Assembly: GCA_002363035.1 (NCBI GenBank)
Contig: DEWA01000009.1
Coordinates: 1-43,617 of the forward strand
Reading direction: 5' to 3'
Origin: Verrucomicrobia bacterium UBA3222
GTDB lineage: Bacteria; Verrucomicrobiota; Verrucomicrobiia; Opitutales; UBA9783
DNA: 43,617 bases
The position numbers were made by a program, and so were the translations under genes. Shown here one piece after another: positions 8,972 to 18,148 of the stretch; position 1 is the first letter of the stretch; the number at the start of each line of letters is the position of its first letter. The notes beneath the pieces were generated by a model. It had not been told where the DNA came from. It did not search any database and saw only the letters and a list, made by a program, of their open reading frames with translations.

Positions 8972-9809
8972 ACGAAAAAGAAGCAGTAGAAGAATTGTAC
9001 TAATCTGTCACATACGAAAAACGGGAAGGGCGCGGTGATGCTCTTCCTGTTGTTGCTCCGAACAATAACCGCATAACAAGCGATTTAAACAACGCATCTT
9101 TTACACAACGTGCCGGTGTTTCCTTCGTGATAAAACCGCCTGCGCTGTTGGTGCCCGTACGAGCTTTATCCCGTTCCACGATCGCAAACCGAACCGTTGT
9201 GTGACGCAGTTTTGGCAGGCTGTCGATTGCACGGGGCATTCTGTTTCGTAAAACGCCCCGACGGTTTTTTCGACTTACAATGAAACGCAGAGGGCACGAT
9301 AAAACGCAGGTGTTTGGTTATAAGGACCTTCCTATCACACAGAATAGACGGGTGTGGGCGACATGCGGCGTTCCGAGGATAACGATGGGTCGCTGTTTGA
9401 TATCACAGATGGGGTTTTAACTCGTCCGTAATCCGAGCCCATACCGTCCGAAGCGGGCGTGCCCGATGAGCTGCCGCCCGCAACACCTGTTATACGGAAG
9501 AATTTGTTCTTCAGGGGTTGAGGCTTTCGTGGCAAGAGCAAGTCTTTTTTTTGAAGAAATATTGGAAAAATTAAGGAAAACTTAAAAAACGGAAAAACTT
9601 CTTTTGACCGCCTCCGAAAAAATAACGAAGGCACCTTACAAAGAAACAGCGGGAAGATAGTCAGGAATTGCTCGCCTATTTTAACAATCCTCTTCTATCA
9701 CACGATATTTGCGCGCTCCTAATTTATTTTACAGAGATTTTTTCTTCTTCTCACCCACTCTCCTCTTTCCTAATTTACAACCTCCTCAAAAACCGTTAAA
9801 CTAAGTGTA
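8972..9809 (+). other. Intergenic region with possible decayed coding sequence
   Basis: No intact gene is seen. Two plus-strand stretches have protein-like composition but lack starts and contain stops: 9006-9203 (including VVAPNNNRITSDLNNASF and AGVSFVIKPPALLVPVRA) and 9342-9520 in one frame with an internal TAA (SEDNDGSLFDITDGVLTRP, stop, SEPIPSEAGVPDELPPATP). These may be remnants of a lost gene. Minus-strand frames over the same bases are of similar length and are less convincing. The right end (9738-9771) is again pyrimidine-rich, like the leader at the left edge. Confidence 0.3.
9774..9802 (+). promoter_or_regulatory. Candidate promoter of the T3S operon
   Basis: TTTACA (9774-9779) and TAAACT (9797-9802) are separated by exactly 17 bases, resembling a sigma-70 promoter. 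The predicted start would fall at or just beside the sctD ATG at 9810, and no ribosome-binding site precedes that ATG, so the message could be leaderless. This is inferred from motif match only. Confidence 0.35.
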
Positions 9810-11384
9810 ATGTCGGAGGTTGATGAGACGGATAAGGTAGCGCCTTTGAAGAAGGTGGATGAAGATCCTGCGTCCGAGCCGAAACCGACGACGGAGGGTT
9901 CGGAAACGCCCGACAATACCGACAACAAAGACGTAAAGCCGGGAAATACGGAAACGAAGGAATCCGCAAAAGACGGGAAAAATAAAACGCCCGATACGTT
10001 GACCATTATACGCGATGAACCGGAAAATGCCGAAGGAGCCAAAAAGTTCGTCCTGCGCGTTTTATCGGGTCCGCACGCCGGAGCCGAAGTCGATATCGGA
10101 GCGCAACCATCCCTGTTGGGCAAAGCCGACACCTGCGATATCGTTCTCATCGATGATGCATTGCGGGAGCAGCATGTAAAATTTTCCGTAAAAGACGATA
10201 AAATTATCTGTACGCCGCAGGACGGGGCGTCGGTTTTTGTCGGCGGCATCGAAACGCACGAGGAGCGCGAAGTGAATGCCTTTCAGCCGATTGTGTGCGG
10301 AACCACGCTGTTGGCACTCGGTCCGAAAGACCAAATTTGGCCGACCATCAGCGTTCCCGAGCTTAAATCCGAAGCAGATGAAGCGGAAGCGCAAGAGAAA
10401 GCCAAAGCGGAAGCGGAAGCCGATTTAAAGAAGAAAAAAAGGCGGAAACAACTGTTATGTTTTCTGCTGATCGGCGTTGGGATCGGATTGTTGTGTTTGA
10501 TCTCAATCGGCACCGTGACGCGCGTTTCCAAAAAAAAGGAAGCCCGACGTCTCGCGATCGAAGAATCGTCCTTCCCGATTGTCGCGCTTAGAGAATCCAT
10601 CGAAGAAGTGTTGGATAAACATAAAGTCGATACGGAGTTGGTAAAAATTTCACTCAGCGGAAAACGTTTCGTACTTTCGTGCCACGTCGCAACGTCTCGG
10701 GAGAAGCAGGAGCTTGAAAAAGAACTGCATCAACTGCCAAAGGTTAACTTCCAATCGATCCATATTTACGTTCAGGAAAAAATCATCGAACAGGCGCAGG
10801 CACTCCTCAATGCCCGCCAAACGCTGACCGCCGTTGCGGCCGCTAAATTGGACGGCATTCTCATGAAGGGTTACCTGCAATCGATCGAACAACTCCCGGC
10901 AATTAAAACCCGTCTTTTGACCGATGTCCCGGGGTTGAATTCCATCGAAACCGCCCTGTTCAGTCCGGACGAAGTTTATGAGTTGGCATCAAATCTGCTT
11001 ACACAATATAAGTTGATGGGACTGTTGAAAATACAGACGGTGCGCACGGGTCTGATGGTCATGGGAAACCTCCAGGCGTCCGACGAACCGCGTTGGAAGG
11101 AAGCGCAAAAGGCATTGAAGAAAAATTTCCGCGGCATTTGCAGGGTTCTGTCCTACGTGGCAACCGTTGCGCCGAATGCCGTTAAGCAAATGTTCTTTCC
11201 GTCGACCATCACGACGGTCTCCATCCCGAAACACGAACTTCCGTGGATCGATTTGCAAAACGGCGATCGGTATTACGAAGGCGCGCTGTTGCCGTCGGGG
11301 TACAAAATAAAATCCGTTACCAAGAAGGAAATTCAACTTCAAAAGAATGAAGACAAAGTCATTTTCACCTTATCGGAACTGTAA
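9810..11384 (+). CDS. sctD: T3S inner-membrane ring protein SctD (CdsD-like) with FHA domain
   Basis: SctD forms the outer of the two inner-membrane rings of the T3S injectisome and contacts the cytoplasmic sorting platform. The 524-residue product has an acidic disordered N-terminus (1-75), a forkhead-associated domain at about 79-178 (FVLRVLSGPHAGAEVDIG, then an LLGKADTCDIVL strand), a charged linker, one membrane span at about 216-235 and a periplasmic ring-building part to the C-terminus. This order, with a large classical FHA domain, resembles chlamydial CdsD. It is the first gene of a 13-gene operon; sctE starts 6 bases after its stop. The ATG at 9810 has no visible ribosome-binding site. 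Confidence 0.9.
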   Translation: MSEVDETDKVAPLKKVDEDPASEPKPTTEGSETPDNTDNKDVKPGNTETKESAKDGKNKTPDTLTIIRDEPENAEGAKKFVLRVLSGPHAGAEVDIGAQPSLLGKADTCDIVLIDDALREQHVKFSVKDDKIICTPQDGASVFVGGIETHEEREVNAFQPIVCGTTLLALGPKDQIWPTISVPELKSEADEAEAQEKAKAEAEADLKKKKRRKQLLCFLLIGVGIGLLCLISIGTVTRVSKKKEARRLAIEESSFPIVALRESIEEVLDKHKVDTELVKISLSGKRFVLSCHVATSREKQELEKELHQLPKVNFQSIHIYVQEKIIEQAQALLNARQTLTAVAAAKLDGILMKGYLQSIEQLPAIKTRLLTDVPGLNSIETALFSPDEVYELASNLLTQYKLMGLLKIQTVRTGLMVMGNLQASDEPRWKEAQKALKKNFRGICRVLSYVATVAPNAVKQMFFPSTITTVSIPKHELPWIDLQNGDRYYEGALLPSGYKIKSVTKKEIQLQKNEDKVIFTLSEL

Positions 11385-11390
11385 AACTTT

Positions 11391-11603
11391 ATGAACACAT
11401 CCAATCTTCACCTGACCGACATGTCGCGCGAACTGAAACGCGATCACGGCGGTCATTATCGTCGGCAGCTGTCGGATACCCTGGCGCGTTATCAACGACA
11501 ACTGGCGAGTACTGCGGTTCCGGAAAACCTGAAAACCGTACTGTCGCACATCCTGAAAGCCGTTACACACGCGCAAACCATTTTAACAACGGAGGAGGCA
11601 TAA
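11391..11603 (+). CDS. sctE: Small T3S protein, SctE/CdsE-like needle co-chaperone
   Basis: This 70-residue product is mostly helical and charged (MSRELKRDHGGHYRRQL). In Chlamydia and Yersinia the small gene between sctD and sctF encodes a partner that, with the TPR protein SctG, keeps the needle subunit from polymerising in the cytoplasm. The assignment rests on size, predicted helices and exact position between sctD and the needle gene; similarity in a protein this short cannot be judged by eye. It sits 6 bases after sctD and 2 bases before sctF. Confidence 0.65.
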   Translation: MNTSNLHLTDMSRELKRDHGGHYRRQLSDTLARYQRQLASTAVPENLKTVLSHILKAVTHAQTILTTEEA

Positions 11604-11605
11604 AT

Positions 11606-11932
11606 ATGGCTGACGTACCCATTCCGGAAACCTCGCCCGTACAAGCGGGGGATAACTACCTGTTTTACGAAGGCGCATGGCAACTGAAGGATGTCGCAAA
11701 CATCGATAAGGTCTTCAACAATATCGGAGGCTTGTTGGCGAAAGGCGAAGCGGCGATTAACAAGGAACTGACCGATTTGTCGACAATCGATCCCGGTCAG
11801 TTGGATCAAAGCCGTCTTTTGCAGGCGCAGGTTAACCTGTCGCGCTGGCAACTGGCGTCGCAGCTGCTGTCAAATTTTGCTTCGGGTATCGCTTCCGGGC
11901 TGAAGAATACCGTTCAAAACGTAGGAAGGTAA
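11606..11932 (+). CDS. sctF: T3S needle subunit SctF (CdsF-like)
   Basis: SctF polymerises outside the cell into the hollow needle through which effectors pass. At 108 residues it is slightly longer than YscF or CdsF (about 83-87), with an N-terminal extension before the helical hairpin. The C-terminal helix (SRWQLASQLLSNFASGIASG) carries the hydrophobic heptad pattern of needle proteins, and the central DLSTIDPGQLDQSRLLQAQ has the turn-helix seen in the family. A very strong ribosome-binding site, GGAGGAGG at 11591-11598, precedes ATG 11606, consistent with a high demand for this subunit. It lies between the presumed chaperone genes sctE and sctG. Confidence 0.85.
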   Translation: MADVPIPETSPVQAGDNYLFYEGAWQLKDVANIDKVFNNIGGLLAKGEAAINKELTDLSTIDPGQLDQSRLLQAQVNLSRWQLASQLLSNFASGIASGLKNTVQNVGR

Positions 11933-11939
11933 TTAAATC

Positions 11940-12383
11940 ATGGATGAGGAGTTAAAAAAGGTATTTCCGGGCGAATTGCTGGAACTGCTCGCCAATGTCG
12001 CCTTTGTCGGTATCGAACGCGGACACTTCAAGGAAGCGCAGGAAATTTTCGCCGCACTGGTCGAAGCCCGACCGCACAACATCAACTCGAAAATCGCGCA
12101 GGCGATGGGAGAATTGATGATGTGCAACGTGAAAGACGCCAATAAAATGTTGCTGGCGTGTCTCAAAGAAGATCCGAACAACGAAACGGTCAAGGGTTTT
12201 CTGGCGATTGCACTCAAAATGGGGCAAGCGGACGATCAAGCCGTCAGTTTATCGAAGCACATTCTGAAAAACTGCAAAGACAACGATACGCGATCCATTG
12301 CGCAGGGAATTCTGGAAACGTGCAAAAACGCGCTGTCGCCGCATAAACTGCAGGCGGAGCAGTGCCAAAAGGTTGCCAATTAA
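11940..12383 (+). CDS. sctG: TPR-type needle chaperone SctG (CdsG/YscG-like)
   Basis: The 147-residue protein is made of helical pairs with tetratricopeptide features (ERGHFKEAQEIFAALVEARP, then KDANKMLLACLKEDPNNE). In the YscE-YscF-YscG system this TPR protein cradles the C-terminal helix of the needle subunit in the cytoplasm. Position directly after sctF supports the same role. The ATG at 11940 follows GGAAGG at 11925-11930, inside the end of sctF. No signal peptide or membrane segment is present. Confidence 0.8.
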   Translation: MDEELKKVFPGELLELLANVAFVGIERGHFKEAQEIFAALVEARPHNINSKIAQAMGELMMCNVKDANKMLLACLKEDPNNETVKGFLAIALKMGQADDQAVSLSKHILKNCKDNDTRSIAQGILETCKNALSPHKLQAEQCQKVAN

Positions 12384-12398
12384 AGAGAGGAGATACGT

Positions 12399-12821
12399 AT
12401 GTCCATTGAAGGCGATATTTTAACCAACGCGTTCAGCAATTCCAATGCACAACAGGCGTATCAACAATCAGGCAGTACACTCGATGACATCAAAGCCGAT
12501 TTGCCGAACCTCATTCCCGACGAACCGCCGTTGGCAAACGAGCCCACCGCTCCGCGCGTACCGTCCGCGGTTCATGAGGGAGCAGTCACGCCGGGCGAAG
12601 CGATTTTGAACACCATCCAAAAGGTGTCGGATGCGCACGCCAACGCAATGCATGCGTTGCAGGAAGTCACAAAGGGTCTGAACGATAAAGACACGTTCAC
12701 CATGGCGGATGCCGCCAAAATGCAACTCGGCGTGATGAAATGGCAGTTGCAAAACGAACTGACAAGCAAAGTTGCCGGTTCGGTTTCCAACGGCGTTCAA
12801 ACCTTAATGCGAAATCAGTGA
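12399..12821 (+). CDS. sctI: T3S inner rod protein SctI (CdsI-like)
   Basis: SctI forms the short inner rod that anchors the needle to the export gate. The 140-residue product has a variable Pro/Ala-rich middle and an amphipathic C-terminal helix (MQLGVMKWQLQNELTSKVAG) ending in polar residues, as in YscI/PrgJ. It is preceded by AGAGAGGAG at 12385-12393 and its TGA overlaps the ATG of sctJ by one base (TGATG), indicating translational coupling. The order I-J matches other T3S operons. Confidence 0.8.
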   Translation: MSIEGDILTNAFSNSNAQQAYQQSGSTLDDIKADLPNLIPDEPPLANEPTAPRVPSAVHEGAVTPGEAILNTIQKVSDAHANAMHALQEVTKGLNDKDTFTMADAAKMQLGVMKWQLQNELTSKVAGSVSNGVQTLMRNQ

Positions 12822-13621
12822 TGAAGAAGCGTGCGTTGATTTCTTTAAGCCTGCTGTCGTTGGCGGGATGCGGACAACAAATCTTATACAAAGGTTTGCC
12901 GGAAAAAGAAGTCAACGACATGGCGGCAATTTTATTGTCGAACGATATTGCCTGCACCAAAATTGCCGGTGCGGAAAACACCTGGGATCTGACTGTCGAT
13001 AAAACGCAATTTTCTCAGGGCGTTCAGCTTCTCAATGAAGCAGGCTACCCGAAGGACACGTTTTCGTCGTTGGGCGAAGCGTTCAAAAAGTCGGGACTGG
13101 TTTCGTCGCCGACGGAAGAGCGCATTCGCTTTATGCACGCGCTTTCGGACGAACTGGCGGAAACATTGACCCACATCCATGGCGTCGTCACAGCCCGCGT
13201 TCACATTGTTCTGCCGGATAACGACCCGTACACGGAAAAATTCACGCCTTCCTCGGCTTCGGTTTTTATTTCTTACCTGCCGCAAATCAATCTGGACGAT
13301 TGCTCGCGCGAAATCCGACAGCTGGTGACTAACAGCATTGAAGGACTTTCCTATGACAAGGTCAATCTGTCCCTGTTCCCCGCTTCCAATCCGAACGATC
13401 GCCTGCCGTTCGCAAATGCGAAAAAGCCGAACACGAAAGACATTTTGGGCGTTAAAATTAATATCGCTTCGATCGCTCCGTTTTTCACGCTTTTGGGCGT
13501 CTTCTTTGTACTCGGGATTTTAAGCGGTGTCGGCGTGCTGTTTTTGCTGAAACATTTCAAAGAACAACCGACCGAAGCTCAACCCTCAACCGAAACGAAA
13601 GACAACGGTGACTCACAGTGA
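12821..13621 (+). CDS. sctJ: T3S inner-membrane ring lipoprotein SctJ (CdsJ-like)
   Basis: SctJ forms the inner of the two inner-membrane rings of the basal body. An upstream in-frame ATG at 12740 lies inside sctI; the start at 12821 is chosen because it gives a lipoprotein signal peptide, MKKRALISLSLLSLAGC, with lipidated Cys17, and overlaps the sctI stop. The 266-residue product has the ring-building motif YKGLPEKEVNDMAAILLSN after the Cys, a second ring-building domain with HVVTARVHIVLPDNDP-type sequence around residues 120-150, and a C-terminal membrane span at about 222-245. These are all standard for YscJ/PrgK proteins. Confidence 0.93.
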   Translation: MKKRALISLSLLSLAGCGQQILYKGLPEKEVNDMAAILLSNDIACTKIAGAENTWDLTVDKTQFSQGVQLLNEAGYPKDTFSSLGEAFKKSGLVSSPTEERIRFMHALSDELAETLTHIHGVVTARVHIVLPDNDPYTEKFTPSSASVFISYLPQINLDDCSREIRQLVTNSIEGLSYDKVNLSLFPASNPNDRLPFANAKKPNTKDILGVKINIASIAPFFTLLGVFFVLGILSGVGVLFLLKHFKEQPTEAQPSTETKDNGDSQ

Positions 13622-14256
13622 CAACGGATGCAACACGATCGGAACAAATACGACAAACGGTTGACCGCAATTTTCGGTTATCCGTTCATTCGTCGTTTTT
13701 GGATCCGTATCTACCGAAGGCTCTGCACAACTTTACGGCACTGGAACATCCGCGACTGAAATTCAAAATCTTCGCGCATCTTTTCCGTCATCTGAAATTA
13801 AAACCTCTTTCGGAAGAACTGTCGCAACACCCGTATTGCGATTTTTTAGACTTATCGCCGCAACAATGGAGCACGTTTAAGGATTTGCTCGGGGCGCTGT
13901 ATTTTTTGGACGAAGTCAAAACAACGGTCAGTTACTTTAAGAAAAAGCTTCTGTTGGGATTGATTTCCGAAAAAGGCTACGATTTTGCCCTGCACCGCGG
14001 CAATTTATATGCGCCGATATTGAAAACCATCGCGATACCGCTCCGTAACGGCGAATTGGAACAAAGAATTCACGCCGTTGGGAAATTTTTGACAGAATAC
14101 CTGTGGACGCAACAACCGGAACCGTTACTTCAACGCTTCGTTTTAAAATTTAACAATCGCGCGACATGGAACTTTCAACACGTCATCGATCCGCACCTGC
14201 AACAACAGCTGTTTAACATTTGCCGACATCTTCTTAAGGAAACGGAGGTTTTCTGA
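13618..14256 (+). CDS. sctK: T3S sorting-platform protein SctK
   Basis: SctK links the cytoplasmic sorting platform to SctD. The 212-residue protein begins at a GTG (13618) overlapping the sctJ TGA. Its body is weakly conserved and helix-rich, with HNFTALEHPRLKFKIFAHLF near the N-terminus and a C-terminal helix. Assignment relies on length, composition and position between sctJ and sctL, where SctK always lies in Yersinia- and Chlamydia-type operons. SctL starts 3 bases after its stop. Confidence 0.75.
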   Translation: MTTDATRSEQIRQTVDRNFRLSVHSSFLDPYLPKALHNFTALEHPRLKFKIFAHLFRHLKLKPLSEELSQHPYCDFLDLSPQQWSTFKDLLGALYFLDEVKTTVSYFKKKLLLGLISEKGYDFALHRGNLYAPILKTIAIPLRNGELEQRIHAVGKFLTEYLWTQQPEPLLQRFVLKFNNRATWNFQHVIDPHLQQQLFNICRHLLKETEVF

Positions 14257-14259
14257 AAT

Positions 14260-14895
14260 ATGTTGATTTTAAAAACTTCGAAACAGTTTTGTCCCGCCGA
14301 TCGCATCGTGCGTTGCGACGAATACATGCTCCATGCAAAAGCGGAGGAAATTCTTGAAATTGCACAAAAGAAGCAGCAGAAACTCCTCGAGCACGCCGAT
14401 GTCCAAATCAAGCTCATGAAGGAAAATGCGCAGTCCGAATGCGATGAATTGTTTAAAAATGCCCAGGCGGAGAGTGAAAAGCAGTGTCAGCAAAAGATGA
14501 CCGAAATGATTTTTTCGATGACGGAAAACGGCATTCGCTACTTTTCGTTGCTCGAACAAACCTTCGTGCAAACATTGAAAGATCTGTTTCTCAAAATTTT
14601 GGGAGAAATTCCGCCCGAGGAACGCATGTATCAGCTGGTAAAACAATCGATTAAAACCCTGTCGGAGGAGAAAACCCTTCATATTTCGGTGCATCCCGAT
14701 CAGCTGGTATTGCTCAAAAGCAAAACGGACGAATTGATTGCGCAACATCCGTCACTGAAACACATCGAAGTCGTTGCCGACAAAGAACTTCCGATCGATT
14801 CCTGCCTTCTCGAAACCGAAACGGGCATTTTGGATGCAAGTATCCCGTTGCAACTGGAAACCCTCATCAAAGCCGTTAAGACAAGTTTGAAGTAA
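14260..14895 (+). CDS. sctL: T3S ATPase stator SctL (CdsL-like)
   Basis: SctL is the peripheral stator that joins the ATPase SctN to SctQ and restrains its activity; it belongs to the FliH/HrpE/YscL family. The 211-residue protein has an N-terminal hydrophobic-charged lead ([10 protein letters not shown]), a long alpha-helical stalk rich in Glu/Lys/Gln (residues about 25-90) and a C-terminal globular domain with [13 protein letters not shown] and the [17 protein letters not shown] end typical of FliH-like proteins. It is spaced 4 bases from sctN, whose product it binds. Confidence 0.88.
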   Translation: MLILKTSKQFCPADRIVRCDEYMLHAKAEEILEIAQKKQQKLLEHADVQIKLMKENAQSECDELFKNAQAESEKQCQQKMTEMIFSMTENGIRYFSLLEQTFVQTLKDLFLKILGEIPPEERMYQLVKQSIKTLSEEKTLHISVHPDQLVLLKSKTDELIAQHPSLKHIEVVADKELPIDSCLLETETGILDASIPLQLETLIKAVKTSLK

Positions 14896-14899
14896 TCCC

Positions 14900-16225
14900 A
14901 TGGACACGCTTTTTCCGAACGGCTTTTTTACGCGCACCATTCAGGCAACACCTTCCCTGGTCACCAAAGGCAAGGTATTGCAGGTAGTCGGAAGCATGAT
15001 TAAAGCTTACGTACCGGGCGTCAAAATCGGCGAATTGTGTACGTTACATAATCCGAACGACCAAAGCGACGCATTGGCGGAAGTGGTCGGGTTCGTACAG
15101 GACGCAGCTCTGTTGACGCCGTTGGGCGAAGTGAACGGCATTTCTTCCTCCACACAAGTCATTCCGTCGGGACGTACCCACAGCGTTCCCGTGGGGATGG
15201 GACTGCTGGGACGGGTGTTGGACGGATTGGGTAACGTCAGCGATGCGGACACAAAAGGACCGTTCGAACCCGAAACGTATTATCCCGTTTATGCCGATCC
15301 GCCGCCTCCCATGACCCGAAAACCGATTGATACGCCGATTTCGCTCGGTTTGCGCGCGCTTGATGGTCTTCTCACTTGCGGCGAAGGGCAGCGTCTGGGA
15401 ATTTTTGCGGCGGCGGGCGGCGGCAAAAGTACGCTGTTGGCACAAATCATCCGCAATACCGAAGCGGAAGTCACGATCCTGGCACTCATCGGCGAACGCG
15501 GACGCGAAGTACGCGAGTTCGTCGAAAAGGATTTGGGCGAAGAAGGGCTGAAACATTCGGTGTTGGTCATTGCCACTTCCGACCGTTCCTCCACGGAACG
15601 TTTAAAAGCCGCCTATGTTGCCACCAGCGTCGCCGAGTATTTTCGGGATAAAGGGAAGAAAGTCCTCCTCTTAATGGACAGCGTAACGCGTTTCGGACGT
15701 GCACAGCGCGAAATCGGACTTGCGGCGGGAGAACCGCCGACGCGGCGCGGATTTCCGCCGTCGGTGTTTGCAACCTTGCCGAAGCTGATGGAACGTGCCG
15801 GGCAATCGGAGAAGGGCTCGATTACCGCGCTGTACACCATTCTCGTGGAAGGCGACGACATGACGGAACCGATCGCAGACGAAACGCGCTCCATCCTGGA
15901 CGGGCATATTATCCTTTCGCGCAAACTGGCGTCCGCGAACCATTATCCGGCGATTGATATTTTGGCGAGCATCAGCCGTTGCATGAATGCCATTATAGAC
16001 AAGGAGCATAAAGCGGCGGCGGGAAAATTCCGAAGTTTGCTTGCCAAATACCAGGAGGTGGAATTGCTGTTGCGCATCGGCGAATACAAAAAGGGTAACG
16101 ACGCCGAAACGGACGAAGCCATCGATAAGATGCCGCAGTTGAACGAATTCCTGCGACAAGGCTTGACGGAGAAAACTTCCTTTAAAGAGACGATCGAACG
16201 CATGATCCAAATCGTCAATGCATGA
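14900..16225 (+). CDS. sctN: T3S export ATPase SctN
   Basis: SctN is the hexameric ATPase that strips chaperones from and unfolds export substrates at the base of the injectisome; it is homologous to FliI and the F1 beta subunit. The 441-residue product has the beta-barrel N-domain, a Walker A loop with K176 and S177 ([12 protein letters not shown]), a Walker B strand with D260 ([18 protein letters not shown]) and the family motif [14 protein letters not shown]. Length matches the family (about 430-445). The gene ends in ATGA, overlapping sctO. Confidence 0.96.
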   Translation: MDTLFPNGFFTRTIQATPSLVTKGKVLQVVGSMIKAYVPGVKIGELCTLHNPNDQSDALAEVVGFVQDAALLTPLGEVNGISSSTQVIPSGRTHSVPVGMGLLGRVLDGLGNVSDADTKGPFEPETYYPVYADPPPPMTRKPIDTPISLGLRALDGLLTCGEGQRLGIFAAAGGGKSTLLAQIIRNTEAEVTILALIGERGREVREFVEKDLGEEGLKHSVLVIATSDRSSTERLKAAYVATSVAEYFRDKGKKVLLLMDSVTRFGRAQREIGLAAGEPPTRRGFPPSVFATLPKLMERAGQSEKGSITALYTILVEGDDMTEPIADETRSILDGHIILSRKLASANHYPAIDILASISRCMNAIIDKEHKAAAGKFRSLLAKYQEVELLLRIGEYKKGNDAETDEAIDKMPQLNEFLRQGLTEKTSFKETIERMIQIVNA

Positions 16226-16704
16226 GTGCCAAATACGAACTGCAGGACATTTTGCGCATTCGCGATCGTCGCAAGGATGCCGCCGAAACGGCACTGCTAA
16301 AGGCCAAACAGGCATTGCGCGAAGCGGAACAATTTCTGAAGGAACAGCAGGATAAAGAGGCGGATTTTATTCAAAAAAAGCCGAAGTTTATTCAAAGAAT
16401 TTACGAACTGGCACTTGAGAAAGTTAAGTTCAGACGCAACTACATGGACATCATCGCCTTCAAGCTTGGGAAGCTGGACGAACATCAAATGAAACTTGCC
16501 GTCGAAGTCGAAAAAGCTCATAATAAATGCAACGAGGCGCATGAGAAAGTTCGAGAGTGCGCACAGGCTTTGACGCAGGCGCGAAAGGAAATGGATAAGA
16601 TCGAAGAGCACAAAAAGATTTGGAAGGAAGACATGCGGCGTTTGGATGAATTTACGCAGGATAAGGAACTGGAAGATTTCAAAACAAAGGCACACCATGA
16701 ATGA
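16222..16704 (+). CDS. sctO: T3S central stalk protein SctO (CdsO-like)
   Basis: SctO is the coiled-coil stalk inserted in the SctN hexamer, comparable to FliJ and to the gamma subunit of F1, coupling ATP hydrolysis to the export gate. The 160-residue product is almost entirely charged helix ([20 protein letters not shown] at the N-terminus). Its start overlaps the sctN stop by four bases (ATGA), and the sctP ATG lies eight bases before its own end. The pattern N-O-P-Q is the standard order. Confidence 0.85.
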   Translation: MSAKYELQDILRIRDRRKDAAETALLKAKQALREAEQFLKEQQDKEADFIQKKPKFIQRIYELALEKVKFRRNYMDIIAFKLGKLDEHQMKLAVEVEKAHNKCNEAHEKVRECAQALTQARKEMDKIEEHKKIWKEDMRRLDEFTQDKELEDFKTKAHHE

Positions 16705-18148
16705 AGAGCTTTCGATCGGAACGGACATCGCCCGCAAATCCGACGTTGCGTTAACCGCCACGACCGATGCAGATGGAAGCGTTCCCGTTGACATCAGACA
16801 TTTATCGGCGGATCCTGAAAATGTTGCTCAATTTCAGGAACAGTTACATTCCAAGTCTCAATCAAAAGGGACAAAGAACATTTCGACCGCCGAAGGCGAA
16901 ACAAAACACGACATATCCGAAAGTCCCGTTTCAAAGCATTCGGCACCGAACGAACGGACATTTTTCGGAAACAACGGCAGAAATACTCCGCCTTTTGTGG
17001 CCGCCCAGTCACCTCATCCGTCCCAAAGCCAAAATACCGACGGCTCCCGCAAAGACTTTTGCGAAAAATCGATGAAATTCGATGTAACAAAGAGCATTTC
17101 GACCGCCGAAGGCGAAACAAAACGCAATGCATCCGAAAGTCCCGTTTCAAAGCATTCGGCACCGAACGAACGGACACTTTTCGGAAACAACGGCAGAAAT
17201 ACTCCGCCTTTTGTTGCCGCCCAGCCACCTCATCCGTCCCAAAGCCAAAATACCGACGGCTCCCGCAAAGACTTTTACGAAAAACCGATGGAATTCGATG
17301 TAAATTTCCAAAGTTCCGCACCTAAAGCTTCCGGTGGTACGATGGCACGTACTTCGGGAATTTCCGTCGGTACGAGTGTTTCGACATCCATACCTGCTTC
17401 GGAGGCGGTTACGAAGGCACCTTCTTTGGAAACTCCCGCCACAAAAACGCTTCATGCTCCCGAAAACCGTACAGATCCGTATTCATACAACGGAAATGAT
17501 ACGGTTTCGATAAACGCATCGGCAACAAAACCGACAGAAACAGCACGGCAAAATGTTCCCGAAACCTCAAAACCGCTTTCAAAAACCGATAACACCGCAT
17601 CAACGGCTGAACCTCTCTCAAAAATAAAGACCCGCGAACATCCGCGTTCATCCGAAAGCACTTCCGATATGCACAAAACCGCCGTTTGGGAGACTATTCC
17701 GTTTTTGCGAACAACCGTCGAAACGACTGCTCCCGTACAGGAGCCGACCGCCACGCAGGCATCGAAATCGCATGCAATGCTTATTGCGCAACAAATACGC
17801 GATCACATTATCGATCGGATTTTGGTTTCTTCGAGCACTCTAAACGACAATCGCACCATAACGGTTCAACTGTCGCCGCGACTGTTGCAGGATACGGAGG
17901 TTCAATTCACACAGAACGGCACTTCGCTGGACATACGGCTGGTTTCACAAAACAAGGACAGCGTTCAATTTCTGCAACAACATCAATCGGATTTACAGAC
18001 TTATTTACAAGGAGAACTCAAAACGTATCGCTCGATTTCGGTGCGGGTTCCGTCATCGCAGGCCTCTGCGGAACTTGCGCAACCGCACGACGGACGTTCG
18101 CGCAACCGCTTCGAGTATCAATCGACGGATGAGGAGGAAACGACATGA
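16697..18148 (+). CDS. sctP: T3S needle-length ruler and substrate switch SctP, with internal tandem duplication
   Basis: SctP (YscP/FliK type) measures needle length and switches the apparatus from needle to translocator/effector export. The ATG at 16697 overlaps sctO; an earlier in-frame ATG at 16646 is deep inside sctO and is not chosen. The 483-residue product has a Ser/Thr/Pro-rich disordered ruler (to about 355) and a folded C-terminal switch domain at about 360-465 (HAMLIAQQIRDHIIDRILV, then TITVQLSPRLL and the SVQFLQQHQSDLQTYLQ helix). The ruler contains two near-identical adjacent copies of 72 residues. The sctQ start overlaps its stop (ATGA). Confidence 0.88.
   Translation: MNEELSIGTDIARKSDVALTATTDADGSVPVDIRHLSADPENVAQFQEQLHSKSQSKGTKNISTAEGETKHDISESPVSKHSAPNERTFFGNNGRNTPPFVAAQSPHPSQSQNTDGSRKDFCEKSMKFDVTKSISTAEGETKRNASESPVSKHSAPNERTLFGNNGRNTPPFVAAQPPHPSQSQNTDGSRKDFYEKPMEFDVNFQSSAPKASGGTMARTSGISVGTSVSTSIPASEAVTKAPSLETPATKTLHAPENRTDPYSYNGNDTVSINASATKPTETARQNVPETSKPLSKTDNTASTAEPLSKIKTREHPRSSESTSDMHKTAVWETIPFLRTTVETTAPVQEPTATQASKSHAMLIAQQIRDHIIDRILVSSSTLNDNRTITVQLSPRLLQDTEVQFTQNGTSLDIRLVSQNKDSVQFLQQHQSDLQTYLQGELKTYRSISVRVPSSQASAELAQPHDGRSRNRFEYQSTDEEETT
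16881..17306 (+). repeat. In-frame 216-bp tandem duplication within sctP
   Basis: Copy 1 starts at 16881 and copy 2 at 17097, an offset of 216 bases or 72 codons; copy 2 matches to about 17306. Both encode ISTAEGETK, ESPVSKHSAPNERT, GNNGRNTPPFVAAQ and NTDGSRKDF. By eye about eight residues differ among roughly 70, so the duplication is recent relative to the rest of the operon. Confidence 0.92.
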
